A stretch of DNA of 64,000 nucleotides, from positions 206,495-270,494 of the forward strand of contig CAMAQH010000003.1 in assembly GCA_945860295.1 (NCBI GenBank), given 5' to 3'. The position numbers and the translations under genes were made by a program. The stretch's first letter is position 1, and each line of letters starts with the position of its first letter. The stretch is from Prosthecobacter debontii (GTDB lineage Bacteria > Verrucomicrobiota > Verrucomicrobiia > Verrucomicrobiales > Verrucomicrobiaceae). A model generated the notes under the pieces. That model was not told the origin of the DNA. It worked only from the letters and a program-made list of their open reading frames with translations, and searched no databases. Positions 44,873-53,726 of this stretch are shown in pieces.

Positions 44873-47833
44873 ATGCGCCTCGCCAGTCTCATCGCTTTCA
44901 TCGCCACGCCCACATTTGCGGTCGATTTCGTTCGCGACATTCGGCCCATCTTTGAGAAGCACTGCTATGAGTGCCATGGCGCGGAGAAACAGAAGAACGA
45001 CTACCGTCTCGACATCAAGAGTGTGGCGTTAACTGGCGGTGCGGATCACGCACCAAACATCATCGCTGGGAAGAGCGCGGAGAGTCCGCTGTTTCGTTTT
45101 GTCAGTGGTGCGGACAAGGATTTGACGATGCCACCGAAGTCGAAGCTCAGCAGCACAGAGATCGACGTGCTGAAGCATTGGATTAATGAAGGCGCTGTTT
45201 GGCCTGAGGGCGTGGATGTCGCGAAAGTGGAAAATAGGCTCGACTGGTGGAGCTTCAAACCGCTCTCAAAGAGTGATGGCTTTCAGCCATCATCTGTGAC
45301 GGCTAGAAGCCGTCACTCCTTGAATTCCATCGACAGCTTCATCCAAGCAAAGCTCACCGAGAAAGGCCTCAAGCCCACACCGCAAGCAGATGCGCGCACC
45401 TTGATCCGACGCCTCTACTTTGATCTCACTGGGCTACCGCCAACGCCAGAAGAAACCACGAAGTATGCCGCGCTGGCTTATGAGGAGCTCGTGGATGATT
45501 TGCTCGCTTCTCCTCGCTACGGCGAGCGCTGGGCGCGGCATTGGCTGGATCTCGTGCATTACGGCGAGACGCACGGCTATGACAAAGACAAGCCGCGCAA
45601 CAACGCCTGGCCTTACCGCGACTACGTCATCAAAGCCTTCAACAACGACAAGCCCTACACACGCTTCATTGAAGAACAGATCGCGGGTGATGCGCTCTAT
45701 CCCGGCACCACGGACGGTATCACGGCGCTCGGCTTTATCGCGGCGGGGCCGTGGGATCTCATTGGTCACGCGGAAGTGCCGGAGACAAAGCTGGATGGCA
45801 AGATCGCCCGTCACCTCGACCGCGATGACATGGTGCAGAATGCTATCGGCACTTTTTGTTCGCTCACAGTGCAGTGCGCGCAGTGCCACTATCACAAGTT
45901 CGATCCCATCTCGCAGGAAGACTATTATTCGCTTCAGGCCGTCTTCGCCGGCATCGACCGCACAGACGTGGACTACTATCCTGACGATGCGTCCATGCAG
46001 AAGTTCGCGGCACTTCAAAAGCAGAAGAAGCAGTTTACCGATGAGATCGCCGCGCTTGAAGAGCCTTTGAAGAAAAAAGCCGGTGAAGCCTACGCCGCAC
46101 TCAGCCAGCGCATCGACGGAGCCGCCAAAAAATCAGGCAATCCAAATGCCAAACCTGACTTTGGTTATCACAGCAGCATCTCTCCGCAACAAGACGCGGT
46201 GAAGTGGGTGCAGGTCGATCTGGGCAAGAGCGTGCAGGTCGAGCGCATCGTGATGAAGCCCTGTTACGACGACTTTGGCAAAATCGGCGGCGGCTTCGGT
46301 TTCCCCGTGCGCTTCAAGATCGAAGTCAGTGACGATCCCACTTTCAAAAACGGCGTCACACTTGTGTGGAAGAAGCACGACGCCAGCTTCATGAATGATT
46401 TCGCCAATCCCGGCCTCAAGCCTTTCGAGACCGGCACAGCGGGCGATGACGGCGTCACGGGCCGCTTTGTGCGCGTCACCGCCGTGAAGCTCGCTCCGCG
46501 CAGCAATGACTACATTTTCGCGCTGGCCGAGATGGAGGTCTATGACAGCAAAACAGGACCGAATCTCGCTGTCGGAAAACCCGTGACGTCACTCGACAGC
46601 ATCGAGGCCGCACCGCGTTGGCGGAAGACCAATCTCACCGATGGCATCGCCCCCGAAAGCCGCAGTGAGGAGGACAAACTGAAGCTCATCCGCGAACGAG
46701 ATGCCCTCATGCTCGCGCAGGCCGATGAGGCCACGAAAACGAAACTTCGCGAAGCGCGCAAGCAGCGCGATGCCTTGCCTCAACTACCAGCGCCGCAAAA
46801 AGTCTATGCCGGAGCCGTCCACTACGGCAGCGGTGCCTTCAAAGGAACGCATGGCACACCGCGCGTGATCCACGTGCTCAAACGTGGTGACATGAAGCAG
46901 CCCGCTCAAGAAGTCGGGCCTAGCACCATCACCACGCTCACCCAGCACTTCGATCTACCTTTCCAAATCACCAGCGAACATGAATCCGCCCGCCGTGCTG
47001 CTTTGGCGAAATGGATCACGGATAAAAACAACGCGCTCACCTGGCGCAGCATCGTGAATCGCGTGTGGCAGCATCACTTTGGCAAAGGCTTGGTCGATAC
47101 CGCCAACGACTTCGGTCGCATGGGCGGCAAGCCCACGCACCCTGAGTTGCTCGACATGCTCGCGCTGACGTTTCGTGATGATCTCGGTGGCAGCTTCAGG
47201 AAGCTGCACAAGCTCATCGTGATGAGTGAAACGTATCGCCAAAAGTCAGACTCGTCCGACCTGTCAGACAAGTCAGACGCTGCGAACCAGTGGCTCTCCC
47301 ATCAAAACCGCCGCAAGCTCGATGCCGAGTCCATTCGCGATTCCATCCTCGCCGTGAGTGGCAAACTCGATCTCACGATGGGCGGCGCGAGCTTCCAGGA
47401 TTTCATCATCGAAAAGCCACAGCACAGTCCGCACTACGAATACACGCTGCATGATCCCGAAGATCCCAAGAGCCACCGCCGCAGCATCTATCGCTTCATC
47501 GTGCGCAGCCAGCAGCAGCCATTCATGACCGTGATGGACTGCGCCGATCCCTCCATGCGCGTGGACAAGCGCAACGAATCGCTAAGCCCCCTCCAAGCTC
47601 TCGCCATGATGAACAACGGCCTCACTGTGGCTATGGCGAAGCACTTTGCTGAACGAGTGAGCAAGGAATCGAATGGCCTCGAAGCACAAGTGCAGCGCGC
47701 CTTTGCCCTGGCGATCTCACGCGCCCCAACTAATGATGAAGTCACGCCGCTCATCGAGTATGGCAAACGCGAAGGCTTAGAAAACACCTGCCGCGTCATT
47801 TTGAATCTGAACGAGTTCAGCTTTGTGGATTGA
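44873..47833 (+). CDS. PSD1-type cytochrome protein (DUF1549/DUF1553) with an internal discoidin-like module
   Basis: A 986-residue exported protein. After a signal peptide a PSCyt1 heme site CYECHG begins at residue 31. DUF1549 (FIQAKLTEKGLKPTPQADAR, RYGERWARHWLDLVHYGETH) and DUF1553 (WITDKNNALTWRSIVNRVWQ, HHFGKGLVDTANDFGRMGGK, SIRDSILAVSGKLDLTMGG) are complete. Between them, at about 425-600, is a discoidin-like module (VKWVQVDLGKSVQVERIVMK, GGGFGFPVRFKIEVSDDP, GRFVRVTAVKL) very like those of the sensor kinase. Two short repeat insertions are kept in frame: a 48-bp palindrome (residues about 134-149) and an SD-rich patch (about 792-803). The DUF1501 partner typical of this family is not adjacent; one lies at 51201. 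Confidence 0.92.
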   Translation: MRLASLIAFIATPTFAVDFVRDIRPIFEKHCYECHGAEKQKNDYRLDIKSVALTGGADHAPNIIAGKSAESPLFRFVSGADKDLTMPPKSKLSSTEIDVLKHWINEGAVWPEGVDVAKVENRLDWWSFKPLSKSDGFQPSSVTARSRHSLNSIDSFIQAKLTEKGLKPTPQADARTLIRRLYFDLTGLPPTPEETTKYAALAYEELVDDLLASPRYGERWARHWLDLVHYGETHGYDKDKPRNNAWPYRDYVIKAFNNDKPYTRFIEEQIAGDALYPGTTDGITALGFIAAGPWDLIGHAEVPETKLDGKIARHLDRDDMVQNAIGTFCSLTVQCAQCHYHKFDPISQEDYYSLQAVFAGIDRTDVDYYPDDASMQKFAALQKQKKQFTDEIAALEEPLKKKAGEAYAALSQRIDGAAKKSGNPNAKPDFGYHSSISPQQDAVKWVQVDLGKSVQVERIVMKPCYDDFGKIGGGFGFPVRFKIEVSDDPTFKNGVTLVWKKHDASFMNDFANPGLKPFETGTAGDDGVTGRFVRVTAVKLAPRSNDYIFALAEMEVYDSKTGPNLAVGKPVTSLDSIEAAPRWRKTNLTDGIAPESRSEEDKLKLIRERDALMLAQADEATKTKLREARKQRDALPQLPAPQKVYAGAVHYGSGAFKGTHGTPRVIHVLKRGDMKQPAQEVGPSTITTLTQHFDLPFQITSEHESARRAALAKWITDKNNALTWRSIVNRVWQHHFGKGLVDTANDFGRMGGKPTHPELLDMLALTFRDDLGGSFRKLHKLIVMSETYRQKSDSSDLSDKSDAANQWLSHQNRRKLDAESIRDSILAVSGKLDLTMGGASFQDFIIEKPQHSPHYEYTLHDPEDPKSHRRSIYRFIVRSQQQPFMTVMDCADPSMRVDKRNESLSPLQALAMMNNGLTVAMAKHFAERVSKESNGLEAQVQRAFALAISRAPTNDEVTPLIEYGKREGLENTCRVILNLNEFSFVD
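45271..45318. repeat. 48-bp double-hairpin REP element inside the DUF1549/DUF1553 gene
   Basis: GATGGCT-TTC-AGCCATC (45275-45291) and GACGGCT-AGA-AGCCGTC (45298-45314) are two perfect 7-bp hairpins. The outer ends GAGTGATGGC and GCCGTCACTC are also inverted with one mismatch, so the whole unit is palindromic. It is 48 bp (16 codons) and adds GFQPSSVTARSRHS to the protein between the heme domain and DUF1549. The second hairpin matches the element at 16720-16736. Confidence 0.85.
47245..47281 (+). repeat. Ser-Asp coding short repeat inside the DUF1553 domain
   Basis: AAGTCAGACTCGTCCGACC then TGTCAGACAAGTCAGACGC: the hexamer-like unit TCAGAC/TCCGAC occurs four times, encoding KSDSSDLSDKSD between conserved DUF1553 blocks. 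The frame is kept. Confidence 0.6.
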
Positions 47834-47882
47834 AGCAGGATGAGTGGTTGCAAGTTTGGCGTCATGTGGACGCTTTACAGCC

Positions 47883-49496
47883 ATGACTTGGTCCCAAAAT
47901 TATGATCCACTCGGCAACCTGATTTCTTCGTCGCTCGTGGCGGCATTGCCGGTGGTGGTGCTGCTTGGGTTGCTGGCGTTCTGGCATGTGCGGGCACATT
48001 TCGCGGCACTGGCGGGACTGGTGGCAGCGGCGATGATCGCTGTGTTTGTTTATCACATGCCGGCGCCGCTCGTGGGCATGGCGGCAGCGAATGGTGCCGT
48101 GTTTGGCCTCTTTCCTATCGGCTGGATCGTGCTGAATGCGATGTTCGTCTATAACCTGAGCGTGGAGACTAATCAGTTCGCCGTGCTGCAAAAACAGATC
48201 GCGGGTGTCTCGGGTGATCGACGCATTCAGGCGCTCATGATTGCGTTTTGTTTCGGCGCTTTCATCGAAGGCGCGGCGGGCTTTGGCGCACCAGTAGCGA
48301 TCACAGGCGCGCTCATGATCGGCCTGGGTTTCAAACCTCTCGAAGCAGCTAAGCTAGCGCTGATCGGCAACACGGCGCCGGTGGCTTTTGGCTCACTCGG
48401 CATTCCGCTAACTACGATGGCGGACATCACGGGACTCGATCTTATGAAGCTGAGCGCGATGGTCGGCAGACAGTTGCCACTATTTTCATTTCTCGTGCCG
48501 TTCTGGCTGGTGGCTGCACAGGTGGGCCTTCGTGGGATGCTGGCTATTTGGCCCGCATGTTTTGTCACTGGAGCCAGCTTTGGCGTGATGCAGTTTTTGA
48601 TGAGCAATTATCACGGTCCATGGCTGGTCGATATCGCTAGCGCGGTGGTAGCGATGACGTCGCTGGTGCTGTTCATGAAAGTGTGGAGGCCAAAGGATGC
48701 GGAGGAGAAAACCGACCACACCCCGGCGGGCACGGCTACTTGGAAGGCTTGGCTACCATGGGTGTTTCTGACGCTCTTTGTTTTTGTGTGGGGCATCCCT
48801 GCGGTGAAGACGGAGCTGAATACGATCTTCAATCTGGAGATCGAGGTGCCGATGCTGCACAGGGCCATCGAGCGTGTACCGCCGGTGGTCATTCGCCCAG
48901 AGTTAGAGAAGGCCGTGTTCAAGCTAAACGCGCTGAGCACCGCTGGTACTGCGGCGGTGCTTGCTGGCATGTTAGCGGGTCTTTGTCTGGGTGTGACGCC
49001 GCTGCGTTTGCTGCGGGTCTATGGCCAGACGATTTGGAAGCTTCGCATCTCCCTGCTGACGATCTCGCTCATGCTCGCAATGGGTTACGTCACACGCTAC
49101 AGCGGCACGGACACGACGATGGGACTCATGATGGCCTCGACCGGCGTGTTGTTCCCCTTCTTCTCACCGATCATCGGCTGGCTCGGTGTGGCGCTCACAG
49201 GCAGCGATACATCATCGAACGTGCTGTTTGGCAATCTTCAGCAAGTCACGGCTAACCAACTTCATCTCTCGCCGATCCACATGGCAGCAGCGAACAGCAG
49301 TGGCGGCGTGATGGGCAAGATGATCGACGCGCAAAGCATCGTCGTGGCGGCTGTAGCGACGGGCGGACGGGCGGACAGCCCTGATGCGGGCACGGTGCTA
49401 CGCAGCGTCTTCTGGCACAGCGTAGCGCTCGCTTTGCTCATGGGCCTGCTGGTGATGGCGCAGGCTTACTGGCTGCCGTGGATGATTGTGAAGTGA
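47883..49496 (+). CDS. L-lactate permease family transporter
   Basis: A 537-residue inner-membrane protein with twelve or more hydrophobic segments. FPIGWIVLNAMFVYNLSVET, CFGAFIEGAAGFGAPVAITG, IGNTAPVAFGSLGIPLTTMA and ALTGSDTSSNVLFGNLQQVT are signature regions of the LctP/LldP/GlcA family, which imports lactate or glycolate with protons. The ATG at 47883 is used; the frame extends to 47844 but lacks a good start there. No lactate dehydrogenase is adjacent. It converges with the AAA ATPase gene, whose stop lies 8 bp away. Confidence 0.92.
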   Translation: MTWSQNYDPLGNLISSSLVAALPVVVLLGLLAFWHVRAHFAALAGLVAAAMIAVFVYHMPAPLVGMAAANGAVFGLFPIGWIVLNAMFVYNLSVETNQFAVLQKQIAGVSGDRRIQALMIAFCFGAFIEGAAGFGAPVAITGALMIGLGFKPLEAAKLALIGNTAPVAFGSLGIPLTTMADITGLDLMKLSAMVGRQLPLFSFLVPFWLVAAQVGLRGMLAIWPACFVTGASFGVMQFLMSNYHGPWLVDIASAVVAMTSLVLFMKVWRPKDAEEKTDHTPAGTATWKAWLPWVFLTLFVFVWGIPAVKTELNTIFNLEIEVPMLHRAIERVPPVVIRPELEKAVFKLNALSTAGTAAVLAGMLAGLCLGVTPLRLLRVYGQTIWKLRISLLTISLMLAMGYVTRYSGTDTTMGLMMASTGVLFPFFSPIIGWLGVALTGSDTSSNVLFGNLQQVTANQLHLSPIHMAAANSSGGVMGKMIDAQSIVVAAVATGGRADSPDAGTVLRSVFWHSVALALLMGLLVMAQAYWLPWMIVK

Positions 49497-49504
49497 GTGA
49501 TCTT

Positions 49505-50950
49505 TCAAGCCTCAAACAACCGCTCGAATGGCACGAGGTAATCAAAGAAATCTTCGTCTGGGATGCTGGCGTCTAGTTCACCATGATAAACGAGCACGCT
49601 GCGGCAGGGCGTGCCTTTGGGCAGTTTCAGACGGCGGATTTTTTCCTGCACATCGGTGATGCAGGTGGGTGGGATTTTTTCACGCAGCTTGATCTCAACG
49701 ACGTAGAGCGACTTCTTGGTGCGCAGCAGCATGTCGATCTGGCAGGCCTCGGTGCGAAGCGTTTTGCCCTGAAAATACGGCCCGGCATTCAGGATGGGCG
49801 TGTTCCCCAGGTCAATGTGGCGCAGCAGTGGATCACGGTTCGTGAGCACGAGATTCTCAAACTGCAGTCCCATGATCGTGTCCCACTGCGGCAGTGTCTC
49901 CAACGCTCGCTTCCGATACAATCCACCTGCAATGCGTTTTTTCTCCGGCGCGACATAGCGCAGGTAGAAGCGCGTGTAGTTGTCACTCAGCCGGTATTTG
50001 GCGATGCGCTTCTCAGTGCCACCGAGCGGTGAAAACGGTAGGTCCGCCGTGATGAATCCCCCGCTCTCTAGCTCCATCAAGGCCTCTGTGACGATGCCGC
50101 CGCGACCGATGTCGAGTTGCTTGGACAGCTCAGTCAGCGTCTTCGCCGGGCCGCTGAGTGCATGGCAGATGTCGCGATAACGATCTGCGCGACGATTGAA
50201 GACACTGCTAAACAGATCCTCGAACTCACGAAACAGCAGCCCGCCAGCATCGAAACACAGACGATGAATGTTTTGTTCGGCAGTCTGCGCGGGATCTATC
50301 TCCTCCAAGTAGCGAGGGACTCCGCCAGTAACGGCAAGCGTCTTGATTTTCTCAAGTGTTGGGATGCGATCGGCCTTCCCGCGCCAAAAGGGTAGGCACT
50401 CTGGCAAAGGCAGCGGCGGCATGGTAAAGACCCATGAGGTGCGACCAACGAAGCCTGTACTCTTCAACAGGTTTTCCTCGATCCATGACGACACGGAGCC
50501 ACACAGCACGACGACAAGATTCTGCCGCGTATTGAAGAGATTGTCCCACGCGATCTTGAGATGCCCGGCGAAGTCCTTGTCGCCTGCGGCCATCCATGAA
50601 ATCTCATCGAGCAGCAACACAACCTTGCCTTTCAACGGCAGCGCAGTGGCGAGGATCTGAAATGCCTGCGGCCAGGTCTCCAGAACCATGCGCGGCAGTT
50701 TCGTCTGCGCGGTGAGCTGCTCTGCAAAAGCCGCGAGCTGCTCCGCCATGCCACCACCAACGCGAGGTCCGAGTCCTTCAAATTTCAGAAGGTGGTCCGC
50801 ATATGTCTGGCCGCAATACGTCACAAAAGCGCTCTTGCCAATGCGCCGCCTCCCCTGCACAACGACCAGCGAGGCCTTCGGTTTACGAAACAGGCGCTCA
50901 AACTGATCTGCGTAAAAGCGACGACCATGGAAGGAATTAAGCATAGGCAT
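49505..50950 (-). CDS. AAA ATPase with C-terminal DUF234/nuclease-like domain
   Basis: A 481-residue STAND/AAA-like ATPase of the archaeal-type family. Walker A is GRRRIGKS (33-40), Walker B LLLDEIS (112-118), and a sensor-1-like VVLCGSVSSWIEENLL follows. A winged-helix part (LSKQLDIGRGGIVTEALMEL) precedes a C-terminal PD-(D/E)xK-like region (ACQIDMLLRTKKSLYVVEIK) with the D...ExK arrangement of restriction-type nucleases. Such genes occur sporadically, often in several copies per genome, and their role is unknown, perhaps in mobility or defence. The unusual repeat array at 50963-51086 lies directly upstream and probably regulates it. Confidence 0.88.
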   Translation of the reverse strand: MPMLNSFHGRRFYADQFERLFRKPKASLVVVQGRRRIGKSAFVTYCGQTYADHLLKFEGLGPRVGGGMAEQLAAFAEQLTAQTKLPRMVLETWPQAFQILATALPLKGKVVLLLDEISWMAAGDKDFAGHLKIAWDNLFNTRQNLVVVLCGSVSSWIEENLLKSTGFVGRTSWVFTMPPLPLPECLPFWRGKADRIPTLEKIKTLAVTGGVPRYLEEIDPAQTAEQNIHRLCFDAGGLLFREFEDLFSSVFNRRADRYRDICHALSGPAKTLTELSKQLDIGRGGIVTEALMELESGGFITADLPFSPLGGTEKRIAKYRLSDNYTRFYLRYVAPEKKRIAGGLYRKRALETLPQWDTIMGLQFENLVLTNRDPLLRHIDLGNTPILNAGPYFQGKTLRTEACQIDMLLRTKKSLYVVEIKLREKIPPTCITDVQEKIRRLKLPKGTPCRSVLVYHGELDASIPDEDFFDYLVPFERLFEA

Positions 50951-50962
50951 AGTTAGTTAAAG

Positions 50963-51086
50963 GTCGATTTCGTGCTCTAAATGATGCATAGATTAAGAGC
51001 ACAAAATCGACATAATGTCAATTCCGTGCTCCCTTTTGATAGAGTTTAAAGAGCACGGAATCAGCAACATGTCGATTTCGTGCTCT
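50963..51086. promoter_or_regulatory. 54-bp-periodic array of five alternating 16-bp motifs upstream of the AAA ATPase
   Basis: The motif GTCGATTTCGTGCTCT occurs at 50963 (+), 50996 (-, AGAGCACAAAATCGAC), 51017 (+, GTCAATTCCGTGCTCC), 51050 (-, AGAGCACGGAATCAGC) and 51071 (+, identical to the first). Spacings alternate 33, 21, 33, 21 bp, so each strand repeats every 54 bp. The first + motif begins 13 bp upstream of the ATPase start at 50950. This is an operator-like or hairpin-forming array; the 114 bp from 51087 to 51200 belong to the divergent DUF1501 upstream region. Confidence 0.85.
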
Positions 51087-51200
51087 CATTCGATTCGATT
51101 CGTGGAGGACCAACCCGACACCTCATTCACCGAGAGACCCTGATATTCGTCCCGTAAAGACGTGACTGGCTGAGGCGTACTTTGTAAGTCAAAATCAATA

Positions 51201-52634
51201 ATGCTCACCCGCCGCCAACTGCTTCACACGACCGGACAAGGTTTCGGCGCACTCGCATTTGCCTCACTACAGGCAGCGGAGACATCACATCGCTCGCAGG
51301 TCGTGGTGCCAAAGGCGAAGCGGGTGGTGCAGCTCTTCATGGGCGGGGCGGCATCGCATGTGGACTTGTTTGATTACAAACCGGCGCTGATCAAGCATCA
51401 CGGAGAGGAGTCGAACTTCGGCGAGGCGGTGGAGGCGTTTCAAAATGGACTGGGACCGTGGAAGAAGCCGGTATGGGACTTCAAGCCGTATGGTCAGAGC
51501 GGCAGAATGCTGAGCGAGGCCGTCGCGCCGCTCGGCGTGTATGCCGATGACATGGCTTTTGTACATAACATGGTCGGCAAAACGGGTGTGCATTCTCAAG
51601 GCACATTGTTGCAAGCCACGGGCTTCAATCTGCCGGGTTTTCCGGGCGTAGGATGCTGGGTCAGCTACGCATTGGGTTCTCTTAGCGACAATCTACCGAC
51701 CTTCGTCGTGCTGCCGGATCATCGCGGATTTGCCTCCAATGGACCGAAGAACTGGGACTCGGCCTTCCTGCCATCACAGCATGCTGGAACGATCATTTAT
51801 CCAGGCGCTGAGACACCGATCAGTGATTTGTTTCCGCATAAGGCTGGACGCTATATCACCGCAAAGTCTGACCGCGAAGGATTTGCATTACTGGAACATC
51901 TGAACCGCAAACACATGCAGCAACGAGAGGAAGACTCTCGGCTCGACTCACGCATCAAGAGTTACGAACTCGCCGCGAAGATGCAGCTCGCCGCGCCAGA
52001 GGCATTGGACATCAGCCATGAGAGTGATGCGATGAAGACCATGTATGGGATTCAAGAGCATCGCAAAGTGTGGCCCACAGAGATCAATCATGAGGAGGAG
52101 GCGGATTATATGGGCCGCAAGTGCTTGGCGGCGCGCAGGCTGCTCGAACGCGGTGTGCGCTTCGTGCAAATCTGGAGTGGCAACGACAACGGTTTTCCGC
52201 GCCGCAACTGGGACAGTCACGAAGATGTGGAGCGCGATCACGGCCCACTTGCCTGGGGCATGGCGAAGGCGGTTTCAGCACTAATCCTTGATTTGAAACA
52301 GCGTGGTCTGCTCGATGATACGATCATCCTCTGGACCACCGAGTTTGGTCGCATGCCAAGCACCCAAGGTGGCAAAGGTCGTGACCACAATCCGTATGTC
52401 TTCACCAACTGGCTCTGCGGCGGTGGCATCCAAGGCGGCGTGACTGCGGGCGAAAGTGATCAGTGGGGCTACAAACCACTTGATCGCGCTAATCCAACGA
52501 CCTGCTACGATATCCACGCCACCATGATGCATCTGCTTGGTATCAATCACGAGCAGCTCACCGTCCGCCACAACGGCATCGACCGCCGCCTCACGGATGT
52601 ACATGGGCATGTGATTAAGTCACTGATCAGCTGA
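51201..52634 (+). CDS. DUF1501 domain-containing protein, exported
   Basis: A 477-residue protein with a Tat-like N-terminus (MLTRRQLLHTTGQGFGALAF). KRVVQLFMGGAASHVDLFDY, GVHSQGTLLQATGFNLPGFP, VGCWVSYALGS, FVQIWSGNDNGFPRRNWDSH and ILWTTEFGRMPSTQGGKGRD followed by HNPYVFTNWLCGGGIQGG define DUF1501, an alkaline-phosphatase-superfamily group. It normally pairs with a DUF1549/DUF1553 cytochrome protein; here the nearest such gene ends 3.4 kb upstream, separated by lactate permease and the AAA ATPase. It may therefore have been split from its partner. The exact activity is unknown. Confidence 0.92.
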   Translation: MLTRRQLLHTTGQGFGALAFASLQAAETSHRSQVVVPKAKRVVQLFMGGAASHVDLFDYKPALIKHHGEESNFGEAVEAFQNGLGPWKKPVWDFKPYGQSGRMLSEAVAPLGVYADDMAFVHNMVGKTGVHSQGTLLQATGFNLPGFPGVGCWVSYALGSLSDNLPTFVVLPDHRGFASNGPKNWDSAFLPSQHAGTIIYPGAETPISDLFPHKAGRYITAKSDREGFALLEHLNRKHMQQREEDSRLDSRIKSYELAAKMQLAAPEALDISHESDAMKTMYGIQEHRKVWPTEINHEEEADYMGRKCLAARRLLERGVRFVQIWSGNDNGFPRRNWDSHEDVERDHGPLAWGMAKAVSALILDLKQRGLLDDTIILWTTEFGRMPSTQGGKGRDHNPYVFTNWLCGGGIQGGVTAGESDQWGYKPLDRANPTTCYDIHATMMHLLGINHEQLTVRHNGIDRRLTDVHGHVIKSLIS

Positions 52635-52640
52635 TCTTGT

Positions 52641-53726
52641 TCACCCAACTTGTGCGCGCTGCCGCAGGAAGTGATCGGCGATGATCAAATGTACCATCGC
52701 CTCGATCATCGGCACTGCGCGAGGCAGCACACATGCATCATGACGGCCACGGGCAGAGAGAGTGGTGTCTTCGCCTATATTGGTAACGGTCTTTTGCTCT
52801 CGCAAGACGGTCGCTGTTGGCTTAAAGGCGACGCGAAAAACAATCTCCTCACCATTACTAATGCCACCTTGGATACCACCGCTGCGATTGCTGCGCGTGC
52901 GGACATTTTTGCCGTCCATATAGAACTCATCATTGTGCTCCAAGCCGGTCATTTGGGTGCCTGCGAAACCGCTACCAATCTCAAAACCTTTAGTCGCTGG
53001 CAGACTCATCATAGCTTTGGCCAGATCTGCCTCTAATTTGTCAAAGACTGGCTCTCCCAGTCCTGGTGGCACTCCGCGCACAACGCACTCAATGACGCCA
53101 CCAACACTGTTGCCCGCGCCACGCACTTGTTCGATGAGAGTAATCATTCGCTCCGCAGCTATTGGATCACAGGTGCGAACGATATTTGACTCGACGATTT
53201 CGGAAGTCAGATCCGCACCCTCAGGCACAGCAGCCTCAATGTCCTTGATGGTCTTGACGTAAGCAAGGCATTCGTAGCCTTTTAAGCTGTGCTGGAGCAC
53301 CTTTCGGGCGATCGCCCCTGCTGCGACACGACCAATGGTTTCACGGGCGCTAGAGCGACCTCCTCCTGAGACAGCGCGGATACCATATTTCGCATCATAG
53401 GTATAATCAGCATGACTTGGACGATAGGCCTGAGCCATCTCCGTATAAGCTGACGGGCGCTGGTCGGTGTTACGAACAAAAATTCCAATGGGTGTACCGA
53501 GCGTCATCCCATCCAACACGCCGGAAAGGATCTGCGCTTTGTCATCTTCCTTCCGCGGCGTGACGATCTTACTCTGCCCAGGACGCCGGCGATCCAGCTC
53601 GTGCTGAATGTCATCTACCGTCAGCGGGATGCGTGGCGGACAGCCATCAATGACGACTCCAATGCCTGGGCCATGGGATTCGCCCCAAGTACTAATACGA
53701 AAGAGTGTGCCGAGGCTGCTAGACAT
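52641..53726 (-). CDS. aroC: Chorismate synthase
   Basis: A 361-residue enzyme that converts EPSP to chorismate with reduced FMN, the last step of the shikimate pathway. [19 protein letters not shown] (about 16-34), [54 protein letters not shown] and the C-terminal [13 protein letters not shown] and [17 protein letters not shown] are all conserved. Length is normal. It converges with the DUF1501 gene, with 6 bp between stops. The 274-bp gap between aroC and rnc shows no gene, RNA or repeat I can support. Confidence 0.96.
   Translation of the reverse strand: MSSSLGTLFRISTWGESHGPGIGVVIDGCPPRIPLTVDDIQHELDRRRPGQSKIVTPRKEDDKAQILSGVLDGMTLGTPIGIFVRNTDQRPSAYTEMAQAYRPSHADYTYDAKYGIRAVSGGGRSSARETIGRVAAGAIARKVLQHSLKGYECLAYVKTIKDIEAAVPEGADLTSEIVESNIVRTCDPIAAERMITLIEQVRGAGNSVGGVIECVVRGVPPGLGEPVFDKLEADLAKAMMSLPATKGFEIGSGFAGTQMTGLEHNDEFYMDGKNVRTRSNRSGGIQGGISNGEEIVFRVAFKPTATVLREQKTVTNIGEDTTLSARGRHDACVLPRAVPMIEAMVHLIIADHFLRQRAQVG

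Noticed and set aside
50963..51086. CRISPR array
   Set aside because: The motifs are only 16 bp, alternate in orientation and have very short spacers; there are no cas genes. An operator-like array is a better description.
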